In this document: positions 17,084-25,288 of the stretch, piece by piece | How positions within the stretch are numbered: position 1 is the first letter of the stretch | How the letters are laid out: each line of letters begins with the position of its first letter | Assembly: GCA_026705925.1 (NCBI GenBank) | Contig: JAPOZT010000031.1 | Span: 1-64,000, forward strand | Reading direction: 5' to 3' | Origin: Gemmatimonadota bacterium | GTDB lineage: Bacteria; JAAXHH01 | DNA: 64,000 bases | Notes under the pieces: generated by a model | The model's input: the letters and a program-made list of their open reading frames with translations, nothing else | Told to the model about the DNA's origin: nothing | The model's database searches: none | Translations under genes and position numbers: made by a program

Positions 17084-18076
17084 GTGATTCTCGGCCAAGC
17101 TGAGCTGCACAACGTACACGAACTGCTGGAAGACCCCGGCGGCGCAGGCAGTATCTGCTGCCGCGTGCCGAACGACCTTCGCGTGACGCTGAACGAATCG
17201 GCGAAGAACAACGCCCTGCAGGCCACCGGGTGCGAGATCCGGTTCAACCTGGAGGGACCGGAGGCGGCCATCACGCTCCAGAGCCCCGACGGCCCGACGC
17301 TCGCGGAAGTATACCAGGGCGATTTCTTCAGCGCCCTGCATATCGTCGATGCGACCCCGACGCGGATCGCCGTGGCGCGTCCCGAGTCTGAAGCGGACAT
17401 GCGCCGGGTCACGCCGTCCGATGCGCGGTTCGATACCGGCCTCACCCGGGTGGTCCTGCCGTGGCGGCCCGCGGTCCGACTGGTTTCGACTGAGGGTGAG
17501 ACGTCGCTTCCCAGATCAGACCAGGCGCCGCAAACCCGGTACCTGGCCTACGGTTCTTCGATTACCCACGGCAGTACGGCCGTCCGGCCCACGGGCACGT
17601 ATCCCGCCCGAACCGCCGAGCTGCTGGGCACCGACCACTTCAACCTGGGATTCGGCGGAGGCGCCCACCTGGAAGGGGGCATGGCGGATTACATCGCCGG
17701 ACGCACGGACTGGCACTTCGCCACGCTGGAGATGGGTATCAACGTCGTGCAGTCCTTCACCGTGGACGAGTTTTACAATCGCGTCGCGTACTTCGTGACC
17801 ACGATCGCCGACGCCCATCCCGACGACTGGATCTTCTGCATTGACATCTTCCCGTGCCGGTATGATTTTACGGGCGTCGAAAAATGCGAGACCTTCCGGT
17901 CCATCGTGGCGGAACGGGTGCTTGAGTTGAACCGCCCGAAACTCGTGCATATTCCGGGAGACGCCATGCTCCGGTCCAACACCGGCCTTACGGTGGACCT
18001 CGTGCATCCGGCCCCCGCCGGTTTCGAGGAGATGGCACGGAACCTGGCGGACATTATCCGTGCGCGCAGAACGTAG
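17084..18076 (+). CDS. SGNH/GDSL-type esterase with N-terminal beta domain
   Basis: This 330-residue protein starts with GTG at 17084 after AGGAGG. The first 140 residues look like a beta-rich carbohydrate-binding or jelly-roll part. The catalytic domain begins with RYLAYGSSITHG (nucleophile Ser). Block II is FNLGFGGGAHLE, block III lies around LEMGINVV, and the C-terminal DLVHPAPAGFEEMA holds the Asp and His. No signal peptide is seen, so it acts in the cytoplasm. Related two-domain proteins are acyl esterases of sugars. It sits between the amidohydrolase pair and a Gfo/Idh/MocA oxidoreductase, so a sugar ester or similar substrate is plausible. Confidence 0.87.
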   Translation: MILGQAELHNVHELLEDPGGAGSICCRVPNDLRVTLNESAKNNALQATGCEIRFNLEGPEAAITLQSPDGPTLAEVYQGDFFSALHIVDATPTRIAVARPESEADMRRVTPSDARFDTGLTRVVLPWRPAVRLVSTEGETSLPRSDQAPQTRYLAYGSSITHGSTAVRPTGTYPARTAELLGTDHFNLGFGGGAHLEGGMADYIAGRTDWHFATLEMGINVVQSFTVDEFYNRVAYFVTTIADAHPDDWIFCIDIFPCRYDFTGVEKCETFRSIVAERVLELNRPKLVHIPGDAMLRSNTGLTVDLVHPAPAGFEEMARNLADIIRARRT

Positions 18077-18114
18077 TCTTTAAACTTCATCCAGCAGGCC
18101 AAAAGGGGAAACAA

Positions 18115-19146
18115 ATGGAAACCATCCGGGTAGGCGTGGTCGGCGCCGGCACCAATACCGTGACCATGCATATACCGAAGCTGCAGGCCATTAAAGGCGT
18201 GAAGATCGTCAGCGTGTGCAACCGCAGCCGCGCGTCGTCAGAGCGGGTGGCGAAGCAGTTCGGCATCCCGACGGTCTACGAAACGTGGACCGAACTGATC
18301 GAGGCCGAGGATACGGACGCCATCGTCGTCGGGACCTGGCCCTATCTGCACTGCGCCACGAGCATGGCGGCCCTGGCGAACGGCAAGCACATCCTGTGCG
18401 AGGCGCGCATGGCCATGAACTACGAAGAGGCCCAGCTCATGCACGACGCCGCGCAGAATAACCCGGACCTCGTCGCCCAGATCGTGCCTTCCCCCATGAC
18501 GCTGTGGGCGGACAAGACCATTCAGCGCCTGATCGCGGAAGGCTACGTGGGCGAGATCCTCAGCGTGGAACTCCGCTCCTCCGGCAGCGACTTCATCGAC
18601 CGCGACGGTCCCATGCACTGGCGGCAGAACGTCGACTACAGCGGGATGAACGTCATGACCATGGGCATCTGGTACGAGGCCATGCGGCGCTGGGTCGGGG
18701 ACCCGCTATCGGTTTTCGCCCAGGGAAAGACCTTTACGAAGATGCGCCGCGACGCCGAAACGGGCGTGATGCGCGCCGTAAGAGTGCCGGAGCACATCGA
18801 CATCGTGATGGACATGATCTGCGGCGCGTCGGCCTATGTCAAGATCTCGACCGTACAGGGCCTGGCCAACGAGAGCGAAGCCACGATCTACGGCAGCGAG
18901 GGCACGATCCGCATGGGCGACAGCAAGCTCTACGGAGCCCGCCGGGGAGACGACACCCTGTCCGAAATCGAAATCCGGCCCGAAGACCACGGGGAATGGC
19001 GGGTCGAAGAGGAATTCATCAACGCCATTCTCGGCGTGGAAAAGGTGTCCCACACGCCCTTCGACGTCGGGGTCAAATACATGGAATTCACCGAAGCCGT
19101 GACCCGGAGCATGTCGGAAGGCAAGGCCATCGCCCTGCCATTGTAA
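18115..19146 (+). CDS. Gfo/Idh/MocA family oxidoreductase
   Basis: This 343-residue NAD(P)-dependent sugar-type oxidoreductase has the N-terminal Rossmann motif IRVGVVGAGTNTVTMHIPKL. The usual EKP active-site motif is replaced by EAR in ILCEARMAMNYEEA, so the conserved lysine is missing and catalysis may be altered. The C-terminal domain ends in the typical FTEAVTRSMSEGKAIALPL. AGGGG lies just before the ATG. It closes the plus-strand catabolic series that starts at argG. Typical substrates of the family are cyclitols, sugars and sugar acids. Confidence 0.9.
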   Translation: METIRVGVVGAGTNTVTMHIPKLQAIKGVKIVSVCNRSRASSERVAKQFGIPTVYETWTELIEAEDTDAIVVGTWPYLHCATSMAALANGKHILCEARMAMNYEEAQLMHDAAQNNPDLVAQIVPSPMTLWADKTIQRLIAEGYVGEILSVELRSSGSDFIDRDGPMHWRQNVDYSGMNVMTMGIWYEAMRRWVGDPLSVFAQGKTFTKMRRDAETGVMRAVRVPEHIDIVMDMICGASAYVKISTVQGLANESEATIYGSEGTIRMGDSKLYGARRGDDTLSEIEIRPEDHGEWRVEEEFINAILGVEKVSHTPFDVGVKYMEFTEAVTRSMSEGKAIALPL

Positions 19147-19154
19147 GTAAGCGT

Positions 19155-19178
19155 TGGCCGGCCCGGACCAACCGGCCA
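19155..19178. terminator. Hairpin between convergent genes
   Basis: A 7-bp GC-only inverted repeat (tggccgg at 19155-19161 with ccggcca at 19172-19178) has a 10-nt loop. It lies between the Gfo/Idh/MocA gene (plus) and the kinase gene (minus). There is no T-tract, so it is at most a weak or factor-assisted bidirectional terminator. Confidence 0.4.
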
Positions 19179-19196
19179 CGAGGTTGGACGGCCCTG

Positions 19197-19778
19197 TTAC
19201 GTTGAAGTGACGCGGTCCACGTAGGCCAGGACGGCGCCGACCAGGTCCTGCGGGGCCGATTCGTTGACGATGGTGAAATCCGCCATGGCGATGGGCCCGC
19301 CCTTCTCGATGTTCTCGATCTCCGCGTGGTCCCGCTTTCGCGCTTCGTCCGCCGTGAGGGGGCGCATCCGGAAGTGTGGGTCCGTCCGCGCGTCGTGGGT
19401 TCGGTGCTCCAGCCGGCGGTAGCGGGTCTTCGGCGAAGAGACCACGGCCACCACGTGGATGCGGTCTCCAAAGGTCTCTTTAAGGATCTTGTGCTCCGAC
19501 CAAGAATACAGCCCGTCGATCACCACGTGGCCGTGTTTCAGCCCTTCCTCGATGGCGGGCAGCGAGAGTATCGCGAAGGCGCCCATTCCATGGTCGCGCC
19601 GCAGCCCTTCCCGCATCTCCTTCTCGTTCTCCGGATTCACTTCCCGGCCTTCCGCCCTGAGCCGGTCGATGGTCACCTGGCCGAATCGGATGTGGCGCCA
19701 GCCCCGGGCGACCAGGCATTCGGCGGCCGTCGATTTCCCCGACCCGGTCATGCCTACGATGGCGACGATTTGGTGCAT
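19197..19778 (-). CDS. UPF0200-type P-loop kinase (adenylate/dephospho-CoA kinase-like)
   Basis: This 193-residue P-loop protein has the Walker A motif IVAIVGMTGSGKSTAAE. The segments RFGQVTIDRLRAEG, PENEKEMREGLRRDHGMGAF, VVIDGLYSWSE, VVSSPKTRYRRLEHR and MADFTIVNES match, in order, the pattern I know from archaeal UPF0200 proteins. A nucleotide or coenzyme kinase activity is likely but not established for that family. The gene is single, transcribed away from the APC permease gene, with a good promoter of its own. A UPF0200-like protein in a bacterial background suggests old transfer from archaea. Confidence 0.8.
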   Translation of the reverse strand: MHQIVAIVGMTGSGKSTAAECLVARGWRHIRFGQVTIDRLRAEGREVNPENEKEMREGLRRDHGMGAFAILSLPAIEEGLKHGHVVIDGLYSWSEHKILKETFGDRIHVVAVVSSPKTRYRRLEHRTHDARTDPHFRMRPLTADEARKRDHAEIENIEKGGPIAMADFTIVNESAPQDLVGAVLAYVDRVTST

Positions 19779-19823
19779 TTCAGGTCCGCCTGGTTACAGA
19801 GATGGAAGACGAAAACCGGGCTG

Positions 19824-19852
19824 AATATACCATTTTCGAGGGGCCCTGTCAA
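19824..19852 (-). promoter_or_regulatory. Sigma70-type promoter of the UPF0200 kinase gene
   Basis: Minus strand: -35 TTGACA (19847-19852), a 17-nt spacer, -10 TATATT (19824-19829). Transcription would start about 40 nt before the ATG at 19778. On the other strand a TTGACG (19892-19897) could serve the permease gene, but its -10 (TTGTTT) is poor. Confidence 0.7.
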
Positions 19853-19994
19853 AGCGGATGTACGCGGGGTAATACACAGGGTATATTGTCCTTGACGATC
19901 ATCCCGCGCCCATTTTGTTTTTAGTTTCTTCGACGATTCAAAGACGATTCAAAAACGACCCCATTCCCGTGCGTGACGGCAACGGAGGCAGGCC

Positions 19995-21395
19995 ATGGCT
20001 GAATCATCACCCGAACGCGTAGGAAGTCGATTTCAACTCGAGACCGAGCTGGCCCGGGATCTCGGCCTGGTCGCGGCCACGACGATCATCGTCGGCGGCA
20101 TCATCGGATCCGGGATATTCGGGGCGCCCGCGGGCATCGCGGCCGTACTGGGCTCCCCCGAACTGTTCCTGCTGGTCTGGGTCATCGGCGGCCTGCTCTG
20201 CTTCTCGGGTGCGCTGTGCTTCGCCGAACTGGGCGCCATGATGCCCCGCACGGGCGGCATCATCGTGTACCTCCGGGAATCCTATCCCCCCCACGTATCC
20301 TTTCTCTACGGGTGGACGGAAACTGCCGTGATCTGTCCCGGCGCACTGGCCGCCGTCGCCATGATCTGCACCTCGTATCTCGGTTACTTCGTACCGGAAA
20401 TCTCCCTGGAACACGTGCTGCTGCAGGCCGGGCCAGTGATGGTCTCGACCCAGCACCTGGCGATCTTCGCCGTCCTGGCCCTGCTCGGAGCCGTCAATTA
20501 CGCGGGCGTGCGATTCGGGGGGATCATATCCAATGTGTCCACCTTCGCCAAGGTCGCGGCCCTGCTGGGCCTGGTGTTCATCGCCCTGATCGTCGGCGGG
20601 TCCGCGGAGCATTTCTCCACGCCGTCGGCCACGGGCAGGGAGATGAGCCTCTTCGGCGCGTTGGGAACGGCCATGGTCGGCATCCTGTTCTCGTACAACG
20701 GCTGGTATAACACGAACAACGTGGCGGGCGAGGTGAAGGACCCGCGCCGCGTGCTGCCCCTGGCCATCATCATCGGGCTGAGCCTTTGCATGCTGGTCTA
20801 CCTGGCCGTCAACTGGGCATACCTTTACGTCATGGACATCGACGAAATCGCCGGGTCGAACCAGATCGCCGCCGAGGTGGCGGAAAGGCTGATCGGTCCG
20901 ATCGGCGGATCACTCACCTCCTTGGCGGTGATCATCGCCACCTTCGGAACCCTCAACGCCAACATCATCTACATGCCGCGCATCGCCTACGGCATGGCCC
21001 GCGAGCGCCTCTTCTTCAGCTGGTTCACCCGGGTGCATCCCAGGTTCCGGACCCCGTCGCGAACGATCACCACCCTGACCATCCTGGGCATGGCGTGGAG
21101 CCTCGTCGGCAACTTCATGGAAATCATCCTGGCCGTGATGTACGTGCTCTTCGTGTTCTACGTGTTGACCGTGATCGCCGTGTTCATCCTCCGCCGGAAG
21201 TACCCTGACGAACCCCGGCCATTCAAGGTGTGGGGCTACCCCGTCACACCGCTCTTCTTTATCGTGGTGTCCCTCGGATACATTGTATCGACGGTCGTTT
21301 TCAGTTTCGGCGACGCCTTGCCGGGTATTATCGTCCTGCTCCTCGGCGTGCCGGTGTACCTGCTGTGGTTCCGCAGGCAGGCGGCCAGTGCATAA
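19995..21395 (+). CDS. APC-superfamily amino acid permease
   Basis: This 466-residue integral membrane protein has about 12 hydrophobic segments. GGIIGSGIFGAPAGIAA in the first segment is the APC/LAT substrate-binding loop, and LCFAELGAMMPRTGGIIVYL follows in helix 2. GWYNTNNVAGEVKDP lies after helix 6. It most resembles the LAT/basic-amino-acid-polyamine branch, but the substrate cannot be assigned. There is no signal sequence, as expected. The gene starts with ATG after GGAGG and is followed by a ThDP enzyme gene 63 nt downstream, possibly in one transcript. Confidence 0.92.
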   Translation: MAESSPERVGSRFQLETELARDLGLVAATTIIVGGIIGSGIFGAPAGIAAVLGSPELFLLVWVIGGLLCFSGALCFAELGAMMPRTGGIIVYLRESYPPHVSFLYGWTETAVICPGALAAVAMICTSYLGYFVPEISLEHVLLQAGPVMVSTQHLAIFAVLALLGAVNYAGVRFGGIISNVSTFAKVAALLGLVFIALIVGGSAEHFSTPSATGREMSLFGALGTAMVGILFSYNGWYNTNNVAGEVKDPRRVLPLAIIIGLSLCMLVYLAVNWAYLYVMDIDEIAGSNQIAAEVAERLIGPIGGSLTSLAVIIATFGTLNANIIYMPRIAYGMARERLFFSWFTRVHPRFRTPSRTITTLTILGMAWSLVGNFMEIILAVMYVLFVFYVLTVIAVFILRRKYPDEPRPFKVWGYPVTPLFFIVVSLGYIVSTVVFSFGDALPGIIVLLLGVPVYLLWFRRQAASA

Positions 21396-21458
21396 ACTTC
21401 AGATTGCAGACGTCAGGTTAGTGACTTAATCACCGATCCAGGAAAAGAGGAGTTGACG

Positions 21459-23036
21459 ATGCCCGTCATGAACGGCGGCGAGGCCCTTATCCGGTCCCTG
21501 CGCGCCAACGGCGTCGAGGTCGTCTTCGGACTGCCCGGCGCCGGCCAATACGAAGCCATCGACGCGATCTACCGACAGGAGGGCATGCGGTACATCACCA
21601 CACGGAACGAACAGGCGATCAGCTACATGGCCGACGGCTACGCCCGCGTGAGCGGCAAGCCGGGCGTGGGCATCGCGGTCGAAGGCCCCGGGTTCTTCAA
21701 CACCACGGCCGGACTGGCCACGGCCTTTGCCCAGTCCTCGCCCGTGCTGCTGGTCACCGGAGACCACCACGGCGTGTCCATCCCCGGCCGGCCCCCGCAC
21801 GACAGTCGGGGCGACTACGGCGCCTATTCGAAGTGGTCGGGCCGCGCGGAATCACCCGGGGACATTCCCGGCCTGGTCCGGGAGGCTTTACTCCAGCTCA
21901 ATACCCCGCGCAAGAGGCCCATCGTCCTGGAGATCGGACCCCACGTATTCAGGGCCGAGGAGGAGGTCCGGCTGCTGGAAACGGCGTCGTACGCGCCCGC
22001 GGCGGGCGACGCCGGCCAATTAGCGCACGCGGCCCGGCTGCTGGCAGAATCGAAACGGCCCCTGATCTGGGTCGGCGCCGGGGCGTCGGATGGCGCGCCG
22101 CTGGTCCGGAAGATCGCCGAGCACCTGGGCAGCCCGGTCGTCAGCAGCCGCAGCGGGAAGGGCATCCTGCCGGCACGGCATCCGCTTTCGCTGGGGATGT
22201 TCGAGGCGCGGTTCAAGCCGTTGAAGGACCGAGTGGACGAATGTGACGTGATCCTGTCCGTGGGCACGGCGACCGACCTGAGCGCGCGCCTGGGTGGTCA
22301 GACGGTAATCCGGATCGACGACGACCCCGACGAGATCAACCAGGACGGCAGCCAAACCCACGGCATCCAGGGCGACGCCGCACTGAGCCTGGAAGTCCTT
22401 TACGGCAACCTGGCCGGCCTGTCCGCGCCGAGGCCCAACGTCACCGAGGACATCCAGGCGATCAACGCCCACCGGTTCGGTCCCGCGGAACAACTCCAGC
22501 CCCAGGGCGCGTTCATGGACGCCATGCGCGCGGCCATACCCGATGACGGCATCTTCGTGGGCGGGATGAACCAGATGGGATACTACGGCCGGAACTACTA
22601 CCACTCCCAGTCCCCGAGGGGATACCAGACTTCCTCGCACCACGGCACGCTGGGCAGCGTATTCCCCGTGGGCATCGGCCTTAAGATCGGACGCCCCGAC
22701 CGCGCGGTCGTCGTGGTCTCCGGCGACGGCGGCATCCTCTACAACCTACAGGAACTCGCCACGGCCGTGCAGTACGGTATCAACGTCGTGACCGTCGTGT
22801 TCAACGACAACGCCTACGGCAACGTGTGGCGGGCGCAGATGGAGGAATTCGACGGGCGCGTCATCGGCACCGAACTCCACAATCCGGATTTCGTCAGACT
22901 GGCCGAAGCCTATGGCTCAAGGGGGGTGCTGGCCGAGGATGCGTCACAGCTGGAAGCGGCCGTGGGCGAGGCCGTTACTGCGGACGCCCCGACACTGATC
23001 GAGGTGCCGGTCGGGCCCTGGGAGCGAAGGTACTAG
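21459..23036 (+). CDS. ThDP-dependent enzyme, acetolactate synthase-like
   Basis: This protein of about 525 residues has three ThDP-enzyme domains. The N-terminal Pyr domain has the catalytic Glu in YITTRNEQAISYMADGYARV. The central domain starts near PLIWVGAGASDG. The C-terminal PP domain has VVVVSGDGGILYN (GDG) and VVFNDNAYGNVW. Family members decarboxylate 2-oxo acids (acetolactate synthase, benzoylformate decarboxylase, oxalyl-CoA decarboxylase). Without an IlvN-type regulatory subunit nearby, a catabolic decarboxylase is more likely than branched-chain synthesis. I chose the ATG at 21459 because GAGGAG lies six nt upstream. Confidence 0.9.
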   Translation: MPVMNGGEALIRSLRANGVEVVFGLPGAGQYEAIDAIYRQEGMRYITTRNEQAISYMADGYARVSGKPGVGIAVEGPGFFNTTAGLATAFAQSSPVLLVTGDHHGVSIPGRPPHDSRGDYGAYSKWSGRAESPGDIPGLVREALLQLNTPRKRPIVLEIGPHVFRAEEEVRLLETASYAPAAGDAGQLAHAARLLAESKRPLIWVGAGASDGAPLVRKIAEHLGSPVVSSRSGKGILPARHPLSLGMFEARFKPLKDRVDECDVILSVGTATDLSARLGGQTVIRIDDDPDEINQDGSQTHGIQGDAALSLEVLYGNLAGLSAPRPNVTEDIQAINAHRFGPAEQLQPQGAFMDAMRAAIPDDGIFVGGMNQMGYYGRNYYHSQSPRGYQTSSHHGTLGSVFPVGIGLKIGRPDRAVVVVSGDGGILYNLQELATAVQYGINVVTVVFNDNAYGNVWRAQMEEFDGRVIGTELHNPDFVRLAEAYGSRGVLAEDASQLEAAVGEAVTADAPTLIEVPVGPWERRY

Positions 23037-23065
23037 ATACTGTACCTGCAGGTCTTCGTTCTCGT

Positions 23066-23308
23066 TCAGTTTATGGGCAGCAGATCCCAGATTTTCAACA
23101 AAGCAAGGGCAGTAACCGGAACCAGGGCGATTGCCCACCTGAGTATCCTGTTTTCCCTATCCGCCGCCTCAGTCCTGGATTTGTCGTTTTCTGCCCGTAT
23201 TTTGCCTATTTCCTTCCGAATGTCAATGAGCTGAACCATCAGCCATTCATTCTGAAAGACGATTGGTGTACCCGGCGAAGACGGAGACAGGTTTTCAGAT
23301 TCGCTCAT
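23066..23308 (-). CDS. Small single-pass membrane protein of unknown function
   Basis: This 80-residue protein has a charged amphipathic helix of about 35 residues (MVQLIDIRKEIGKIRAENDK and after), which could be a coiled coil, then one C-terminal membrane segment (WAIALVPVTALALLKIW). AGAGGT lies seven nt before the ATG, which supports translation. The local DNA is clearly richer in A and T than its neighbours, and codon use differs accordingly, so the gene may be of foreign origin. I do not recognise a family. It is convergent with the ThDP enzyme gene. Confidence 0.55.
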   Translation of the reverse strand: MSESENLSPSSPGTPIVFQNEWLMVQLIDIRKEIGKIRAENDKSRTEAADRENRILRWAIALVPVTALALLKIWDLLPIN

Positions 23309-23452
23309 TTCGGCACCTCTCTCATCCAGTCTCAGACATCCATTTCAATTTATCCATCAACCTTAGCCTGTTCTTCTGGTACTGGTCTAAATGGATTAGT
23401 CGGTGCCGTTTTGAAGTTTTTCGATTAAAATGTAGGTTTTTCTGAGAACCAC

Positions 23453-23499
23453 CACCTGGCAAGATAACTGGCCAGGTGCGCACTTGGGTCGTAGACCCA
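23453..23499 (-). terminator. Two adjacent hairpins after the PHP phosphatase gene
   Basis: Just past the stop of the minus-strand PHP gene lie two inverted repeats: tgggtc/gaccca (23485-23490 and 23494-23499, 3-nt loop) and cacctggc/gccaggtg (23453-23460 and 23471-23478, 10-nt loop). Farther on, the minus strand reads AGAAAAACC, with no clear T-run. They could end transcription of the PHP gene. The rest of the spacer up to 23308 is AT-rich and shows nothing else recognisable. Confidence 0.5.
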
Positions 23500-23501
23500 C
23501 C

Positions 23502-24344
23502 TCAAGCAGGACATTTCCAGTTCAAATCACACCCCGCTTCCCGCAGGAAACGGATACCCTCGTCCCAGTGCCGGTCGACATTTCCAACACTGTGGGAGTC
23601 GTCCCCGGGTACCACGGCGATTCCCATATTCAGGGCTTGATCGAGTACCGACCTGGAGACGTAGGGCTCGGATTGGCCCTTTTTGAGCGCGGCCAGGTTG
23701 AAGTCCAGGATCGAACCGAGATCCCGGATCGCCTCCAGGTTGCGAACGACCCGGTCCCACACGAAGGGTTTGACGAGGCGTGCCCTGTAATCGGGGTCGA
23801 AGATCCGGACCAGGTCGAAGTGGCCGATCACCTCGGGACGCAGCTTCGTGATCATCTCGTACTGCCGGTCGAAGTACGCGCAGTACAACTCGTCCACGCC
23901 TCCGACCGTATCCGCCGCGGCCCGGTACCAATCCGCTGATCCATCGAACAACTCATCATTGATCTGGTGCACGGAACCCACGATATAGTCGGGTTCGTGC
24001 GCCTCCCTCACCACGGGTACCCAGCTTTCATACCCGCTGTACGCCTCCGTTTCGAAGGCTACCAGTATGCGGATTTCGGATGCGTACTTTTCCCGAAGCC
24101 GCCTACAGGTCGCCATGTACTCGGCAAATCTCGCCTGTTGATCGACGGCGTTCAACCCGGCCGCCAGTTCATCGGGGTAGCTCAATGCATCCCGCTCGGG
24201 CGGCATGTGCTCGGTGATACCCACCCAGGTGTATCCATGGGCGATGTAGGCCCGGATAATGTCTTCCAGCGAGTCCTCCGCGTGCCCGCAGAACTCACCG
24301 CTGTGGCCGCCGTGGACGGATACGCGTGCAGGAGATGAGGCCAT
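23502..24344 (-). CDS. PHP-domain phosphatase, HisJ-type histidinol-phosphatase-like
   Basis: This 280-residue PHP-superfamily protein has metal-binding His residues in VSVHGGHSGEFCGHAED and VGITEHMPPE, a Glu in VAFETEAY, and later ligands in VGSVHQIND, VIGHFDLVRIFD and GDDSHSVGNV. This is the arrangement of the monofunctional histidinol-phosphate phosphatase of the Bacillus HisJ type. No other his genes are nearby, so a different phosphoester is possible. The gene runs in the same direction as the TIM-barrel gene upstream (80-nt spacer) and is followed by two hairpins. Confidence 0.85.
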   Translation of the reverse strand: MASSPARVSVHGGHSGEFCGHAEDSLEDIIRAYIAHGYTWVGITEHMPPERDALSYPDELAAGLNAVDQQARFAEYMATCRRLREKYASEIRILVAFETEAYSGYESWVPVVREAHEPDYIVGSVHQINDELFDGSADWYRAAADTVGGVDELYCAYFDRQYEMITKLRPEVIGHFDLVRIFDPDYRARLVKPFVWDRVVRNLEAIRDLGSILDFNLAALKKGQSEPYVSRSVLDQALNMGIAVVPGDDSHSVGNVDRHWDEGIRFLREAGCDLNWKCPA

Positions 24345-24424
24345 TTTCGAACCTGTTATATGGTAATTGTAATGGGAAGGTGGCGACCAGAAGGGCTGCC
24401 GGACCTTGCCGCCGAACTACGCAA

Positions 24425-25279
24425 CTACGCGATTCCGGCCGATGCCCATGCCCGATGCATGGCTTCGGACGTCTCCCGCAGGGCGTCCTGCGGAGCCAGG
24501 GCGTTCACCCGCGCGCTGAATGGTTCGGCCGTGACCGGTCCGTCGTAGCCCATGGCGTCCAGCGCCTTGAGGAACCGGGCTATGTCGAGGACGCCGGTCT
24601 CGCCGGGCAGGCAACGCTCGTTGTCGATCTGCTCGTCCACCGGGACCCCGGCCGGCGCGTCGTTGACGTGCACGTTGACCACGTCGTCGTTTACCAGCCG
24701 CGCGAGATTATCCCAGGTGCCGTGGGACGTGTACCAGTGCCAAAGGTCCAGCAGCAGGCCCACGTTGGGACCCAGGTCGCGGCATAGCGCCAGCATACCG
24801 TCCATGGTATAGATGAACGCGTGCTTTTTGCCCTGGCGAAGCGTTTCCGGTCCGATGAACTCCAGGCCGAACCGGCAGTCGTGCTCCGCGAGGATCTCCG
24901 CCACGGGCTTCAGCCGCTCCACGTGGAAGGCGTAGTTCTCGTCGAAGGTCCGTTCATCCGACCAGGGCATGACCACGGCGGTCGTCCGCTGTGCACCGAT
25001 TTCACGTGCCAGGGCGGCATACCGGCGCAGCCGGGCCAGTTCTGCCGCTTGATCCCGTTCTGAATCGTGCCATTTGATAGGCAGGCCCCAGTTGCCGGGA
25101 CGGCAGCCGGCCCTAGCAAAAAGGGCGCGGACCTCCCCGACGGAAGTCTCCCGGACCAATTCGGCCACGTCCGGCAGGTTGACATCGACGCCGCCGAACC
25201 CGTACTGCGCGGCCATATCCAGCGCTTCGGCGAGGGTTGCGTGTATGCCGATCATGCCAGGATTGAGGTTTTTCAACAT
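24425..25279 (-). CDS. Sugar phosphate isomerase/epimerase-like TIM barrel (AP_endonuc_2 family)
   Basis: This 284-residue protein of the xylose-isomerase-like TIM-barrel family shows HATLAEALDMAAQYGFGGVDVNLPD at the N-terminus (split here only by description), FGLEFIGPET with a metal-ligand Glu, LLLDLWHWYTS with Asp and His, VNVHVNDAP, and the terminal TAEPFS with the last Glu. Family members are isomerases, epimerases or dehydratases of sugars and cyclitols. The 3' end reads GCGTAGTT twice in a row, so the stop-codon context is duplicated by 8 nt (24417-24432). It is 9 nt downstream of tyrS and may share its transcript. Confidence 0.86.
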   Translation of the reverse strand: MLKNLNPGMIGIHATLAEALDMAAQYGFGGVDVNLPDVAELVRETSVGEVRALFARAGCRPGNWGLPIKWHDSERDQAAELARLRRYAALAREIGAQRTTAVVMPWSDERTFDENYAFHVERLKPVAEILAEHDCRFGLEFIGPETLRQGKKHAFIYTMDGMLALCRDLGPNVGLLLDLWHWYTSHGTWDNLARLVNDDVVNVHVNDAPAGVPVDEQIDNERCLPGETGVLDIARFLKALDAMGYDGPVTAEPFSARVNALAPQDALRETSEAMHRAWASAGIA

Positions 25280-25288
25280 GGCCCGGCC

